The notes under the pieces: model-generated
Databases searched by the model: none
What the model saw: the letters and a program-made list of their open reading frames with translations, nothing else
Told to the model about the DNA's origin: nothing
NCBI RefSeq assembly: GCF_011320115.1
Contig: NZ_JAANOZ010000008.1
Location: 88,555-152,554, forward strand
DNA length: 64,000 bases
Direction of reading: 5' to 3'
Origin: Croceibacterium segetis
Lineage (GTDB): Bacteria; Pseudomonadota; Alphaproteobacteria; Sphingomonadales; Sphingomonadaceae
Position numbers and translations under genes: made by a program
Shown: piece after piece, positions 54,518 through 62,551 of the stretch
Numbering within the stretch: the stretch's first letter is position 1
Layout: each line of letters begins with the position of its first letter

Positions 54518-54986
54518 GCGGCTCTAGACGACGCCCACTGGTCACAAGTTCTAATCCGCAGCGATTACAGGCGAGTATCTCGCAACGTCCGACAGTGAGG
54601 TGTTCATGCTTGAGGATCGACTTCTGACCGTCCTCATAACACTGGGGGCATATCCAATGCGCGGGCTGGCCGTCCTCCATGCCCGACTTCAGTCTGTAGG
54701 CAACGGAGCCTTGCCCGGCTTCTGCCAACTCATAGCGCTTCTTCTCAGTTTCCCAGTTTTCGAGGTTTACAATCTGCTGTTCAAGCTGACGTATACGGTC
54801 GGCAGCGTCCGCTTGCGCCGCACTCAACGCCGTCAGCGCCGTTTGGGCATCGAAAATGTGTTTACCCAGCTCAATCTGGACCTGATTGATCGCCGCGCTC
54901 TTGGCGGTGGAGTGGAGGCCCTGTACGAGGTCAAACGCCGCCTTGAGGCCGCCCACCGCGCCACTGATTTCAATACCTGTCACCAT
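54483..54986 (-). CDS. Coiled-coil / zinc-ribbon hypothetical protein
   Basis: 167 residues. The N-terminal half is Ala-rich and helical (GAVGGLKAAFDLVQGLHSTA; QADAADRIRQLEQQIVNLEN), likely coiled coil. The C-terminal half holds CPQCYEDGQKSIL and later CNRCG, a two-knuckle zinc-ribbon of the C-x2-C type. Such proteins occur on phages and islands; function unknown. The last 35 bases overlap the small plus-strand gene. Confidence 0.72.
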   Translation of the reverse strand: MVTGIEISGAVGGLKAAFDLVQGLHSTAKSAAINQVQIELGKHIFDAQTALTALSAAQADAADRIRQLEQQIVNLENWETEKKRYELAEAGQGSVAYRLKSGMEDGQPAHWICPQCYEDGQKSILKHEHLTVGRCEILACNRCGLELVTSGRRLEPPRTAGSFGRGR

Positions 54987-55019
54987 AGCGATTCCCCTGC
55001 TCCGACAAATATATAAGCG

Positions 55020-56051
55020 CTCGCTTCAAGGGCGAGTCCAGCGCTTACGGCGCTCACCAATCTGGCGGGGAACCTCAAACAGCTTAGGCGGCGAGCTTAT
55101 CAATCCGCCGATAGGTAAGACGGCGACCGATGCCACCCTTGAGGATTTCGGCGGCACGCTCGCCATCGGTCATGTCGCGGGTGTTGGCGCGGAGATCGAA
55201 CTCGGCGAGGTAGCGCGAAAGGCGCGCTTCGCTCATGTGGTGATAGGTGCCGATCACGCCGCGCTTGAAGATCGAGAAGAAGTTCTCGACCGTGTTGGAG
55301 TGCTTGAACCCGCCGTAGGTGACATACTCGGCAGCCGCGTGATTGACGGTGAAGTGGTTCTGCATCTCGCGACCAACGCCGATGTAAACGGGCGCTTCGT
55401 CGGTCATGAGCGCGGCGGTACGCTCGACATTGGTAACGATCACGCTGCGAAGGGTTTTGGCGTTGACGTTGGCGACATGGAACGAACGGGTGTGACCCTC
55501 GCGCTCGACTAGGGCGACAACGATCTTCTTGGCGGCGGGCTTGCGAAACGCACGGTTCTTGGCCTTGCCGCCGACATAAGTTTCATCGGCTTCGACAACG
55601 CCGCTGCCGCCGCCGAGCGGGCCGGTAGGAGCCGCACCGTCCATGGCTTCGCGGATACGGTGGCAGAGGAACCACGCGGTCTTGTAGGTCACGCCGAGCA
55701 TGCGCTCCATTTGCTTGGCGCTCATGCCCTTCTTGGACGCGGCCATAAGGTGGAAGGCGAGCAGCCACTTGTGCAACGGCACATGGCTGCGCTCCATCAC
55801 CGAGCCAGTGCGGACCGTGAATTTGTCGCGGCAATCGTTGCAGAGGAAATAGACGGTCTGCGTCTTGCCCTTGAGGCGGGCGACGCGAACCGAACCGCAA
55901 TGCGGACAAGAAGGCTCGCCGTTCCAGCGTGACGCTTCGCAGTGAGCCTGCGCGGCATCTTCGTTGTGAAAGATCGGGTCTGTGATGTTGATGGCCATGG
56001 CGTTCGCTTCCTCTGTGAAGAGGTATGCGCTTACGGACTGGTGAAGTCAAG
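55020..56051. mobile_element. IS1595-family insertion sequence (ISXO2-like), ends approximate
   Basis: About 1.03 kb around one transposase gene. Imperfect terminal inverted repeats: CTCGCTTCA at the left and, inverted, CTTGACTTCA at the right. TATATAA flanks both sides (55010-55016 and 56052-56058) as a possible target duplication, seven bases by my reading where eight is usual for the family. The right end lies inside the 5' part of a DNA-specificity-like gene. Confidence 0.65.
55084..55998 (-). CDS. IS1595-family transposase
   Basis: 304 residues. An N-terminal zinc ribbon (CPHCGSVRVARLKG, then YFLCNDCRDKFTVRTGSVME) is followed by the ISXO2 catalytic domain: GGSGVVEADETYVGGKAKN (first catalytic Asp and Glu), LMTDEAPVYIGVG and VENFFSIFKRGVIGTYHHMS. 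The reading frame is intact, so the copy may be active. Confidence 0.93.
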   Translation of the reverse strand: MAINITDPIFHNEDAAQAHCEASRWNGEPSCPHCGSVRVARLKGKTQTVYFLCNDCRDKFTVRTGSVMERSHVPLHKWLLAFHLMAASKKGMSAKQMERMLGVTYKTAWFLCHRIREAMDGAAPTGPLGGGSGVVEADETYVGGKAKNRAFRKPAAKKIVVALVEREGHTRSFHVANVNAKTLRSVIVTNVERTAALMTDEAPVYIGVGREMQNHFTVNHAAAEYVTYGGFKHSNTVENFFSIFKRGVIGTYHHMSEARLSRYLAEFDLRANTRDMTDGERAAEILKGGIGRRLTYRRIDKLAA

Positions 56052-56681
56052 TATATAATTGCCAAGCTACCCATCCCCGCCGTGGCGGACATCCCGCCAT
56101 GGATCGAGGCCGAGCCGGTCTATAATGAAATGCGCGACAAGATTGACGGACTCGCCGACACGCCCGCTCATCCCTTGGCTGGCCCGGCTGTGACGGGGGC
56201 GAAGCGGGTCAAACTCTCCGCGCTCTTCGACGTGATTTACGGGCACAACCTTGAACTGAACGCACTGGTCCGGAGCCGCGAAGGCGTCAATTTCGTCTCC
56301 AGAACCGCCCTGAACAACGGAGTGTCGGCAAGGGTCGAGCCCATAGACGGCTTGGAGCCGACAGAGGCAGGGGTTCTAACCGTGGCGGGCGGAGGGTCGG
56401 TCCTAGAGACGTTCCTGCAGACTGAACCGTTCTACAGCGGGCGCGACCTCTATTACCTGCGCCCCAAGGTCGAGATGACGATTGAGCAGAAACTGTTCCT
56501 CTGCATGTGCATCCGCGAAAACAAGTTCCGCTACAATTATGGGCGGCAAGCCAACAAAACGCTGCGCGACATCCTCATCCCGGATATCTCCGAAATTCCC
56601 CACTGGGTGGGCGACGCTTATGCTGGCGTGCTTGCCAACTGGTCGAAGCGGCTTTCCGCTGCCGAAGGAATCTACGCATGA
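56025..56681 (+). CDS. Restriction-specificity (S)-like protein, N-terminus altered by the IS
   Basis: 218 residues as read. From residue about 60 it resembles the DNA-specificity domain of restriction/modification S subunits: VKLSALFDVIYGHNLELNAL, GVNFVSRTALNNGVSARVE, LTVAGGGSVLETFLQTEPFY, SGRDLYYLRPKVEMTIEQKL and YNYGRQANKTLRDILIPDIS. One such domain is present, while type I S proteins usually have two. The first 9-10 residues lie in the IS1595 end, so the native N-terminus was probably lost or replaced. No methylase or nuclease subunit is next to it. The stop overlaps the next ATG. Confidence 0.62.
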   Translation: MRLRTGEVKYIIAKLPIPAVADIPPWIEAEPVYNEMRDKIDGLADTPAHPLAGPAVTGAKRVKLSALFDVIYGHNLELNALVRSREGVNFVSRTALNNGVSARVEPIDGLEPTEAGVLTVAGGGSVLETFLQTEPFYSGRDLYYLRPKVEMTIEQKLFLCMCIRENKFRYNYGRQANKTLRDILIPDISEIPHWVGDAYAGVLANWSKRLSAAEGIYA

Positions 56682-56834
56682 CAGAGAAAACCCCCCGCGC
56701 CTAGGGGCCGCCCAGTCACCAACAAGATCGACCGCATCCCGGCCTCACCGGAGAAGATCGCCAAGGCGATTTTTCGCGCTGCTGACAAGAAGGCCAAGGC
56801 TGCGAAGCCGAAAGGGAAGCCCAAGCCCAACTAG
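56678..56834 (+). pseudogene. Small basic protein gene broken by a frameshift at a C6 run
   Basis: The ATG overlaps the previous stop (ATGA). In frame, translation stops after eight residues (MTEKTPRA). With one C removed from CCCCCC (56690-56696 region) it reads MTEKTPAPRGRPVTNK, IDRIPASPEKIAKAIFRAAD and a Lys-rich end, 51 residues in all, similar to small proteins I know from mobile elements (RGRP..KIDRIPASPEEIA). It may be a true mutation, a slippage site or a read error. Confidence 0.62.
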
Positions 56835-56844
56835 GGGCGGGCGT

Positions 56845-56976
56845 CTAGTTTCGTATATAATTCCCTTTTTTTTCAAGCCGCCGCTTCAGTTCGTCGGGGT
56901 CGGTTTGCAGAAATCTCTCCAGCGCCTCGTCTGGGTCCATATCTAGGTGAAGCGGCTTCTCCCTCTTCCCCGTCAT
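56845..56976 (-). CDS. IS1595-associated small protein, 43 residues
   Basis: Begins MTGKREKPLHLDMDPDEALE and continues RFLQTDPDELKRRLEKKG. Short proteins with HLDMDFDEALERLLQTDP follow many IS1595-type transposase genes; the role is unknown. Its ATG overlaps the stop of a transposase remnant (ATGA), matching that arrangement. Confidence 0.6.
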   Translation of the reverse strand: MTGKREKPLHLDMDPDEALERFLQTDPDELKRRLEKKGNYIRN

Positions 56977-57113
56977 GCGATCAGTTCCTTGTAGGTGAGG
57001 CGACCGGTGGTCTGGGCGATTAGGGCGTTGACCCGCTCGCCTTCCTCCATCGCGCGAGCGTTGAAACGCCAGGTCATTTCCGAGAGATAACGCCCTATGT
57101 GCTTATCCAAACT
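56973..57113 (-). pseudogene. IS1595-family transposase remnant (C-terminus only)
   Basis: About 46 codons: KHIGRYLSEMTWRFNARAME, EGERVNALIAQTTGRLTYKE, LIA stop. It aligns in order with the C-terminus of intact IS1595-type transposases and with the copy at 55084-55998, but is a different lineage. The rest of the gene is gone; upstream lies a DUF4357 gene whose stop is at the same point. Confidence 0.7.
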
Positions 57114-57446
57114 CTATGAGCCGAGACATTCCTTCAGGCTCTTGCGATCGGTCGTCCTTCGCCAGCGGCTGGGGCCGCTGCAATTCCCGTCAATAACGAT
57201 GCCCCCGGCTTGGCTTGGGCTGGTGAAGACATGATCGCAAGCGAACCGAAGCAAGTCGGGATCGGAATGCGGCACGAGAGTACCCAGGCGCAGTAGTCTG
57301 TCTCTATCGCCCCTGTTCCTCTTCTCATTGGGAGAGCCGATCCGCATGGCGGTCGACCCTTCGCGGACCAGGAAGCCACCTTGGACGGGGCGGCCATACG
57401 CCTGGGTCTTCTCCTTGATTAAGACAAACCACTCGTTGCTCGACAT
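57114..57446 (-). CDS. DUF4357 domain-like small protein
   Basis: 110 residues, ATG 57446 with GGGAG. It reads GGFLVREGSTAMRIGSPNEK, then LRLGTLVPHSDPDLLRFACD and HVFTSPSQAGGIVIDGNCSG, WRRTTDRKSLKE. This is the DUF4357 core, in which a VREGS.A box and F.SPS.A occur. DUF4357 is often found with nucleases and methylases, suggesting a DNA-related role, but none is proven. The gene ends at the border with the IS remnant, so the C-terminus may be trimmed. Confidence 0.72.
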   Translation of the reverse strand: MSSNEWFVLIKEKTQAYGRPVQGGFLVREGSTAMRIGSPNEKRNRGDRDRLLRLGTLVPHSDPDLLRFACDHVFTSPSQAGGIVIDGNCSGPSRWRRTTDRKSLKECLGS

Positions 57447-57625
57447 TGAATGACACTCCCTCAAACTGTGGTGCCGTCTCTCCGGCTGTCACGCTTCACC
57501 CCACGTTCGGGGAACGGTCGGCGGACAAGGTGAAATCCGCTCCGTTCTGCCGGTGTTGTTGAACACGACCGCCGGCTGCGCGCGGACGGCTGACTAACCG
57601 TCCGGAACGGAAATCCCACCGGCGG

Positions 57626-58561
57626 TTAGGCCGGGGCGGTGTAGGACGTCCGTTCCAAATCCCATGCAATGACGTGATCGGATATGCGCCGCACGCTGCT
57701 GCGGCTGGGATGGCCAGACGCGAGCGCGCGCAAATCGCTCGCGGGGAGGCCGACCTCATCAGCCAACTCACTGGTGCGCTTCCCGATTGCGAGAGCAGCG
57801 AGATAGGCCCCGCGATCACGGTCGATATCATCGGGGATTCGACCAAGTCGCTCGGCAAATAAGCCGGGGCGGACAGAAGCGATGCGAAAGTCCGTTCGAT
57901 CTCTAAGCCAGCTTAAGGCATCGATCCGGTTCACCGCCACAAACCCTCTGGGATCGATTGAGCTTTTGCGCTGCTTTTTATGCTCAATCGAACGGAGCTG
58001 TTTGTTTGGGCCGACGAGGTTACGCGTGGTCCGCTCCCCAATTCCCGCGAGCAGAGAGACGTCAAAAGCGGTCAGCTGTTCAGTGCTGAAGTCACCGCTC
58101 GTCCCTTCGTCAATTGCGGACTGGAGATGGTGCCAGGCCTTACCCACCAGGAGCAACTGTCTAACGGCTCCATTGCGGCAACTTGTCCAATCCTCACCCC
58201 CTAGCGCAATGTCGGGCAACGAAGCGAGAAACAGCTCGATGAAATCCAGGTAGTCCTGCTCAATCGCATCGCTGTCCACCCGACCATCGGCTGGGCGTCC
58301 GCTGAGAGAGCGGGCTTCCAGAAGCTCGCACAGCTTCCAGATTTTGGACGAGATTTCCAATCGGCTTGGATCGATCGTGGCGAGCGCCTCAGCGTCTCCG
58401 AACTCATCGGTCGGGAGGCCCCCGCCGCTTTCGACGCCGCTTAGTAACTCCGCGAGTGCGCGCCCCACGGTGCCACCTCCCGTGAGCAACAGCTCCTCAG
58501 CCTTTAGAACCACCGCCTCCCGAAGATTAGCTTCGAGACTTTGTCTATCTGGAATCTGCAT
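57626..58561 (-). CDS. Hypothetical protein with HTH-like segments
   Basis: 311 residues. N-terminal helical part contains LREAVVLKAEELLLTGG and LDFIELFLASLPDIALGGED. The middle segment LTAFDVSLLAGIGERTTRNL and the C-terminal GKRTSELADEVGLPASDLRA, LASGHPSRSSVRRI look like two helix-turn-helix units. I do not recognise a family. It is the last gene before the distal attachment site, a common place for a repressor or cargo gene. A hairpin (CGGACGG/CCGTCCG, 57583-57604) lies downstream of its stop. Confidence 0.65.
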   Translation of the reverse strand: MQIPDRQSLEANLREAVVLKAEELLLTGGGTVGRALAELLSGVESGGGLPTDEFGDAEALATIDPSRLEISSKIWKLCELLEARSLSGRPADGRVDSDAIEQDYLDFIELFLASLPDIALGGEDWTSCRNGAVRQLLLVGKAWHHLQSAIDEGTSGDFSTEQLTAFDVSLLAGIGERTTRNLVGPNKQLRSIEHKKQRKSSIDPRGFVAVNRIDALSWLRDRTDFRIASVRPGLFAERLGRIPDDIDRDRGAYLAALAIGKRTSELADEVGLPASDLRALASGHPSRSSVRRISDHVIAWDLERTSYTAPA

Positions 58562-58937
58562 CGCGACCTCACTTTCTCCATGTAAGGTAACGTATCATGT
58601 GACCGAGTCAAGAGGAAAAGTGATAGGTGATGTTACATACATCTTCCGAAGTCGCTCACGGCGTTGCGGAAACCTGAGCCTTCCCTATGGCAAAGTGCAT
58701 CCGAGCGCCTGATGATGGCATCATGGAATGGTGCAAGCATTCCGAGTCTCAGGCTGATTTCGCCGCCCAGTACTGACGGCTCCCCGTGAACTCGCGTCAT
58801 GCCGCAGCGCACCCGGACTCGGCACTAAGGTACGAAGGTACCTAGAAGCGGAATTTTGAGGGAACGAAACGAGAGCAAATGCGGCAAATCTGCCGTAACG
58901 CAACTCAAAGTGCCGCAGATTTGCGCGGGAGTCTGTA
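58562..58937. other. Gene-free 376 bases before the distal att site
   Basis: Contains the likely promoter region of the HTH-like gene, AT-richer than its surroundings, with several GTGATA/TATCA-type half-sites between 58590 and 58640. No convincing gene is seen on either strand. Confidence 0.5.
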
Positions 58938-58978
58938 GTTTACACCGAGAGGGTCGGCGGTTCGAGCCCGTCACCGCC
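58938..58978 (+). repeat. Distal attachment site (partial tRNA-Val copy)
   Basis: 41 bases identical to 51678-51718. One C of the terminal CCC is then missing relative to the tRNA. The upstream tRNA half is absent, so no functional tRNA is encoded. Confidence 0.92.
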
Positions 58979-59319
58979 ACCAAATTTCCGGTCGCTGGTA
59001 TGTCCAGCGCTCCGCGGCGCATGCCAATTCGTCCGCCCAGTCTTCCGGTTAACAAGCAAGGTGAGGCTCCGGGGTGTCAGCTCGGCACCTACAGCTCGGA
59101 CCGATCGTTCTGGTCCATTGCTGGCCGATAGCGGGCGGTCCTCTCTTGGCTTTGAGGCCGTGGGATTGGAAGTTCTGCGAACGGTGCGACGAACGGTCGA
59201 TCGCCTGATCCCGCCGGGGGGACTCGTCAAGGATCGGTCAGCCGTGCGGCAGGATCGTCGTTCGCGCTCCTGGTCGAGTTACCTCCAGGCACCTGGCCCG
59301 TTAGAGAGAACGCTTCCGG
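58979..59319. other. Intergenic region beyond the element
   Basis: 341 bases without a convincing gene; two short open frames cover it on both strands, but neither has a ribosome site or family resemblance. Confidence 0.5.
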
Positions 59320-59666
59320 CTAGCGCTTGCGCGTCTTGCGAGCAGCATAGCGGGCATCTCTGGCGGCCTGGCACTCAGCTTGGGTCGGCACCTTCGGCTG
59401 AGCGACCTTCGTGGCGTCAGCGGCAGCCTTCGCCCCGGCCGTAGCCTCTTCCTCAGCAGCGGGCTTCGCGGCCTCGCTATCGGCCTCCTTCTGCGCCCGT
59501 GCGCCCGCCGCTGCCGCTTCGCGGGCGAGAAGGCGTTCTTTCGCAGCGGCGATTCCGGCTGGATCGGGCTTGGGCGCAGCCTTGTGCTCTTCGAGAACGC
59601 CCGCTTGGCCGCTGCCGAGGCGTTCGCTCGATCACCAAAGGTCAGCTTCTTGTACCCTTTAGCCAT
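59320..59666 (-). pseudogene. DUF6481 protein gene with a frameshift
   Basis: Begins MAKGYKKLTFGDRANASAAA followed by KRA. The frame is then lost by one base near 59598, and another frame continues the expected Ala/Lys/Glu-rich sequence: VLEEHKAAPKPDPAGIAAAK, ERLLAREAAAAGARAQ, then a C-terminal PTQAECQAARDARYAARKTR. DUF6481 proteins of this type are common in sphingomonads. One missing base is the likely cause; it could be a mutation or a read error. Confidence 0.75.
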
Positions 59667-59867
59667 TTCGATGCTCCGGCTGAGCCGTCATGCTAGGGGC
59701 ACCTAATCGCGTAGCAACAATATCCACCATCGCCCGATAGCAGTCAGTCCGCTGTTGGGTATGTCAACGACCGTAGCTAACCGTCAGGTATCGTTGCCCG
59801 CCGAACGTTGAAGCCAGGAACGGGGGAAGCCGGTAGGTCTACTTTGTGGTGGGACTCCGGGCGACTG

Positions 59868-60665
59868 TCACATCTTGAGCGTGACCATCCCGCCGGCGCC
59901 GTAGTCGGGAGCTCCCTCGCTCAGACCGGCCGAACCGTAGACCGTCAGGTTGAAATGCTTCGACACCGGCGCACCGAATGCGCCGAACACCTCCTGGCTG
60001 TCTTCCGACAAGGGGCTGGTCGCCTCGCGATAGTCGTACGAAGCGAGTAGCACCGAATTCCCCAGCGCGACGCTCGCGCCGACCGAACCGAACCAGGTGT
60101 TGTTGAGATCGATGTACGAAGGATCGCCCGCCCATTTGTGGCCGACGTCGATGAACGGAGTGATGATGCCGAAAGTCTTCGAGAGGTCGACGGAGGCGCT
60201 CAAGTCGGTCTTGCCGGTGCTCAGGCCCTTGCTCTGGGACCCTGTCGGCATCTTGACCCTGCCGGTGAATTCAAGCCCGACGCCAATAGATTCCTCGGGA
60301 ATGGCGTAGGTCGCGCTCAGTGACAGGTCGCCGATGCCCTTGCGAATCGTTCGCGGGGCATTGGGATCGATCACGATCGGTCCGCCGTCTGCCCCGCCGA
60401 TCACATTGGCGCCGTCGATCCGCAGCCACGGCAAGGTCGCGCCGAAACGCAAGTTGCCTGTCGTCAGGCGGGCGGTGGCGGGAACCACAAGGATGTTGGT
60501 GTCGAGGCCGGTACCGTAGTCGCCCGAAGAATAGTCGACGCCGGTCATCAGCGAGAATGAAGTGAATGGCGCATTCGCGGCCTGATCCGTCGAATCCTGA
60601 GCCACGGCGGGGGTGGCGGTGGCGATCCCGATCGCGGCGATTGCCGCCAAGCCGGTTTTTCTCAT
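59868..60665 (-). CDS. Outer-membrane beta-barrel protein, transporter-like
   Basis: 265 residues. Signal peptide MRKTGLAAIAAIGIATATPA with cleavage near AVAQ. The mature part alternates beta strands ending in aromatic residues (NLRFGATLPWLRI, VGLEFTGRVKMPTG, FGSVGASVALGNSVLLASYD) and ends GGMVTLKM, compatible with an outer-membrane barrel. It resembles the phenol-MetA-like/transporter group in general pattern only. Substrate unknown. The Asp-rich gene next to it reads in the same direction. Confidence 0.72.
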   Translation of the reverse strand: MRKTGLAAIAAIGIATATPAVAQDSTDQAANAPFTSFSLMTGVDYSSGDYGTGLDTNILVVPATARLTTGNLRFGATLPWLRIDGANVIGGADGGPIVIDPNAPRTIRKGIGDLSLSATYAIPEESIGVGLEFTGRVKMPTGSQSKGLSTGKTDLSASVDLSKTFGIITPFIDVGHKWAGDPSYIDLNNTWFGSVGASVALGNSVLLASYDYREATSPLSEDSQEVFGAFGAPVSKHFNLTVYGSAGLSEGAPDYGAGGMVTLKM

Positions 60666-60741
60666 GACTTTCTCCCTGCACGTGCAGCAAGGGCGGGCCG
60701 CAACGCGACCCGCCCCTGACTTTCAGAAACACTTGGCGCGA

Positions 60742-61455
60742 TCAATGGTGCCCAGGACGAGCGGCCTGGACGGCATCGCGGATGCTCCGCGCCGCGTCGC
60801 GCACGCTGGCCGAATTGTTTCGGGCGTCCTTCGCCGCGTCGCGGACCGTCATCGCCGCGTCGCGGGCGGCTTGGCCGGTCGCGCGGGCGTCGGTCGCTAT
60901 GTTCGCGGACAGCTGAACGTCTGTGCGCGAGGTCCGCAGGTCGGTTTCGGTTGTGGCGCTCCCGCGGGCCGATGCACGCGCGTCGTTGCGGTCGTGAGCC
61001 ATGGCCGAGACCTGGGCGCCGATGCCATGGACGTCGGAACCCTTCTGAGCCTTTGCCAGGGCCTTCACCTGACTGCCGAACGTCGCGGTGGTGGCGACTT
61101 CCTGGGTGCTAGTGGTGTCGGTATCGGTCGTGCTGGTCTCATCGTTATCGACATCGCTGGCGTCCGTATCATCATTGTCGTCGACATCGCCGGCATCCGT
61201 CTCGTCATTGTCGTCGACATCACCGGTGTCGTGGCGTGCCGCGGCGCGCGCATCATTGCGGGCGTGGGCGAGGGCCGAAACCTCGGCGCCGATTCCCTTG
61301 GTGTCTGAGTTCTTCTGACCTTGCGCCAGCACGCGAACCTGGCTGCCGAAAGTTGCGTCGGTGGAATCCTCGGTGTCGGTGCTCTGCGCGAGTGCGGCAC
61401 CGCCGGCCGCAAGCGCGATCACGGCTGTTGCTGCCAAAAGCCTACGCATCATCAT
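60742..61455 (-). CDS. Exported protein with a duplicated domain and an Asp-rich linker
   Basis: 237 residues. Signal peptide MMMRRLLAATAVIALAAGGA. A first unit (ATFGSQVRVLAQGQKNSDTK, then GIGAEVSALAHARNDARAAA) recurs after an acidic linker as ATFGSQVKALAKAQKGSDVH, GIGAQVSAMAHDRNDARASA. The linker is built of DVDDNDETDAG-type repeats, Ca2+-binding in look but not proven. The C-terminus is Ala/Arg-rich with SVRDAARSIRDAVQAAR. Start is one of three ATGs after GAGAGGA. Function unknown. Confidence 0.78.
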   Translation of the reverse strand: MMMRRLLAATAVIALAAGGAALAQSTDTEDSTDATFGSQVRVLAQGQKNSDTKGIGAEVSALAHARNDARAAARHDTGDVDDNDETDAGDVDDNDDTDASDVDNDETSTTDTDTTSTQEVATTATFGSQVKALAKAQKGSDVHGIGAQVSAMAHDRNDARASARGSATTETDLRTSRTDVQLSANIATDARATGQAARDAAMTVRDAAKDARNNSASVRDAARSIRDAVQAARPGHH

Positions 61456-62551
61456 TCCTCTCAAAAATTAGCCCCCGAGGGGGCGGGGCCGTAGAAACGC
61501 GCGAACGGGTCGCGAGTTGAAATCCAGAGGCCACCCGGAAGGTTGCTACCGTATTAACTCGAGGGGTTAAGACCACGTTAGGCACATCATCCATCGCCAG
61601 TCCGGGCGCGAATTGCGACGATTGGACCGGCGGGGAGTTCGTTCCGCCAGTTCGATCCCGGAGTAGCTTTTACGGGCTCATGTCGGCAAGCTAATCGCTC
61701 ACTTAGCGCGGCTGCTCGAGTGGGCGGGCGAGGATCACTCATCGCGGCATGAGGGCAGTCTGCCAACTATCGCCGAAATACAGCAACGGTTCGTCAGTGT
61801 TGTTCAGCATAGGGTGAGAGCGAGCAGTCATCGGCGGCTCACAGTTGAGCGCAAGGGCGGCGACGTTTTCGGCCACGAGGCCCTCGAATCAATTTTGAAA
61901 TTCGCTCGAGTATCAGTGTGTTCGTATGCCCCAGGCCATCTGGACTCCTCGATACTGTCCGAAGTCGCCGGCCTGTCTCTCGATAGTCCGGAATGCTCCT
62001 GACCGAGGCGGCCGTTGGGCCATTGCACCCAATTCGGCTCGCACAGCCGGAAGAATGTTCCCACGAACACCACGAAACCATTCGGGCTCCATCACCGATT
62101 TCGGATCCCTAACTAAGGGCTTGCGTCCGTGTACGATCGAACTCGCCGTCCGCGACGACCATCTGGACCTTCCGATTTCAAATTCAGCCTGGCTAGCAAG
62201 GCCACACCTGGCGCATGGCAGAAGGTCAAATTCTGGCCGATAACGGGAAGTCCCATGTAAGCGCGGCACGGTCTGGTAGCGTACATTTAGGGGATATCCC
62301 CGATCCCCGATGATGTGTGAGTTTCATGGTCCCTGGCTACAAGACCAGCCTTGCGGGAGATGGTTGGTCCCTTCGCCCGAGCGTACCCTTTGCCACGCTG
62401 AACTGACCTTACATCAGGCGATTGTGGAACGCCTTGATTCGAAGATCGTCAGCGCATCTTAGATCCGCTGGCCCTTCCTTGGACGCTCGGGCCGCGACGG
62501 CGGCACTGGACTGGTCTCGGCAAGAAAGTCCGATGGGCGTGGGATTGCAGC
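61456..62551. other. 1.1 kb without a convincing gene
   Basis: Several short open frames lie on both strands between 61800 and 62270, but none has a ribosome site or recognisable domain, and codon use is unlike the neighbours. The region looks like decayed or regulatory DNA. Confidence 0.5.

Larger units (their letters stand above)
51678..58978. mobile_element. Integrative element at tRNA-Val, 7.26 kb
   Basis: Bounded by a 41-base direct repeat: 51678-51718 inside tRNA-Val and 58938-58978 at the distal end, 7,260 bases apart. A tyrosine integrase gene lies right beside the tRNA copy and reads toward it. Content: integrase, HTH/excisionase-like protein, DUF7303-like protein, several hypothetical mobile-element genes, an IS1595-like insertion and a second IS1595 remnant, a DNA-specificity-like gene, a DUF4357 gene and an HTH-like gene. 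No conjugation, phage structure or replication genes are seen. Base composition is less GC-rich than the flanks. Confidence 0.92.

Noticed and set aside
55038..56036. GCGCTTACGG occurring near both ends of the IS1595 element
   Set aside because: Both are in the same orientation, so they are not the terminal inverted repeats.
61814..62269. Several overlapping short frames
   Set aside because: No ribosome site, no family resemblance, conflicting strands.
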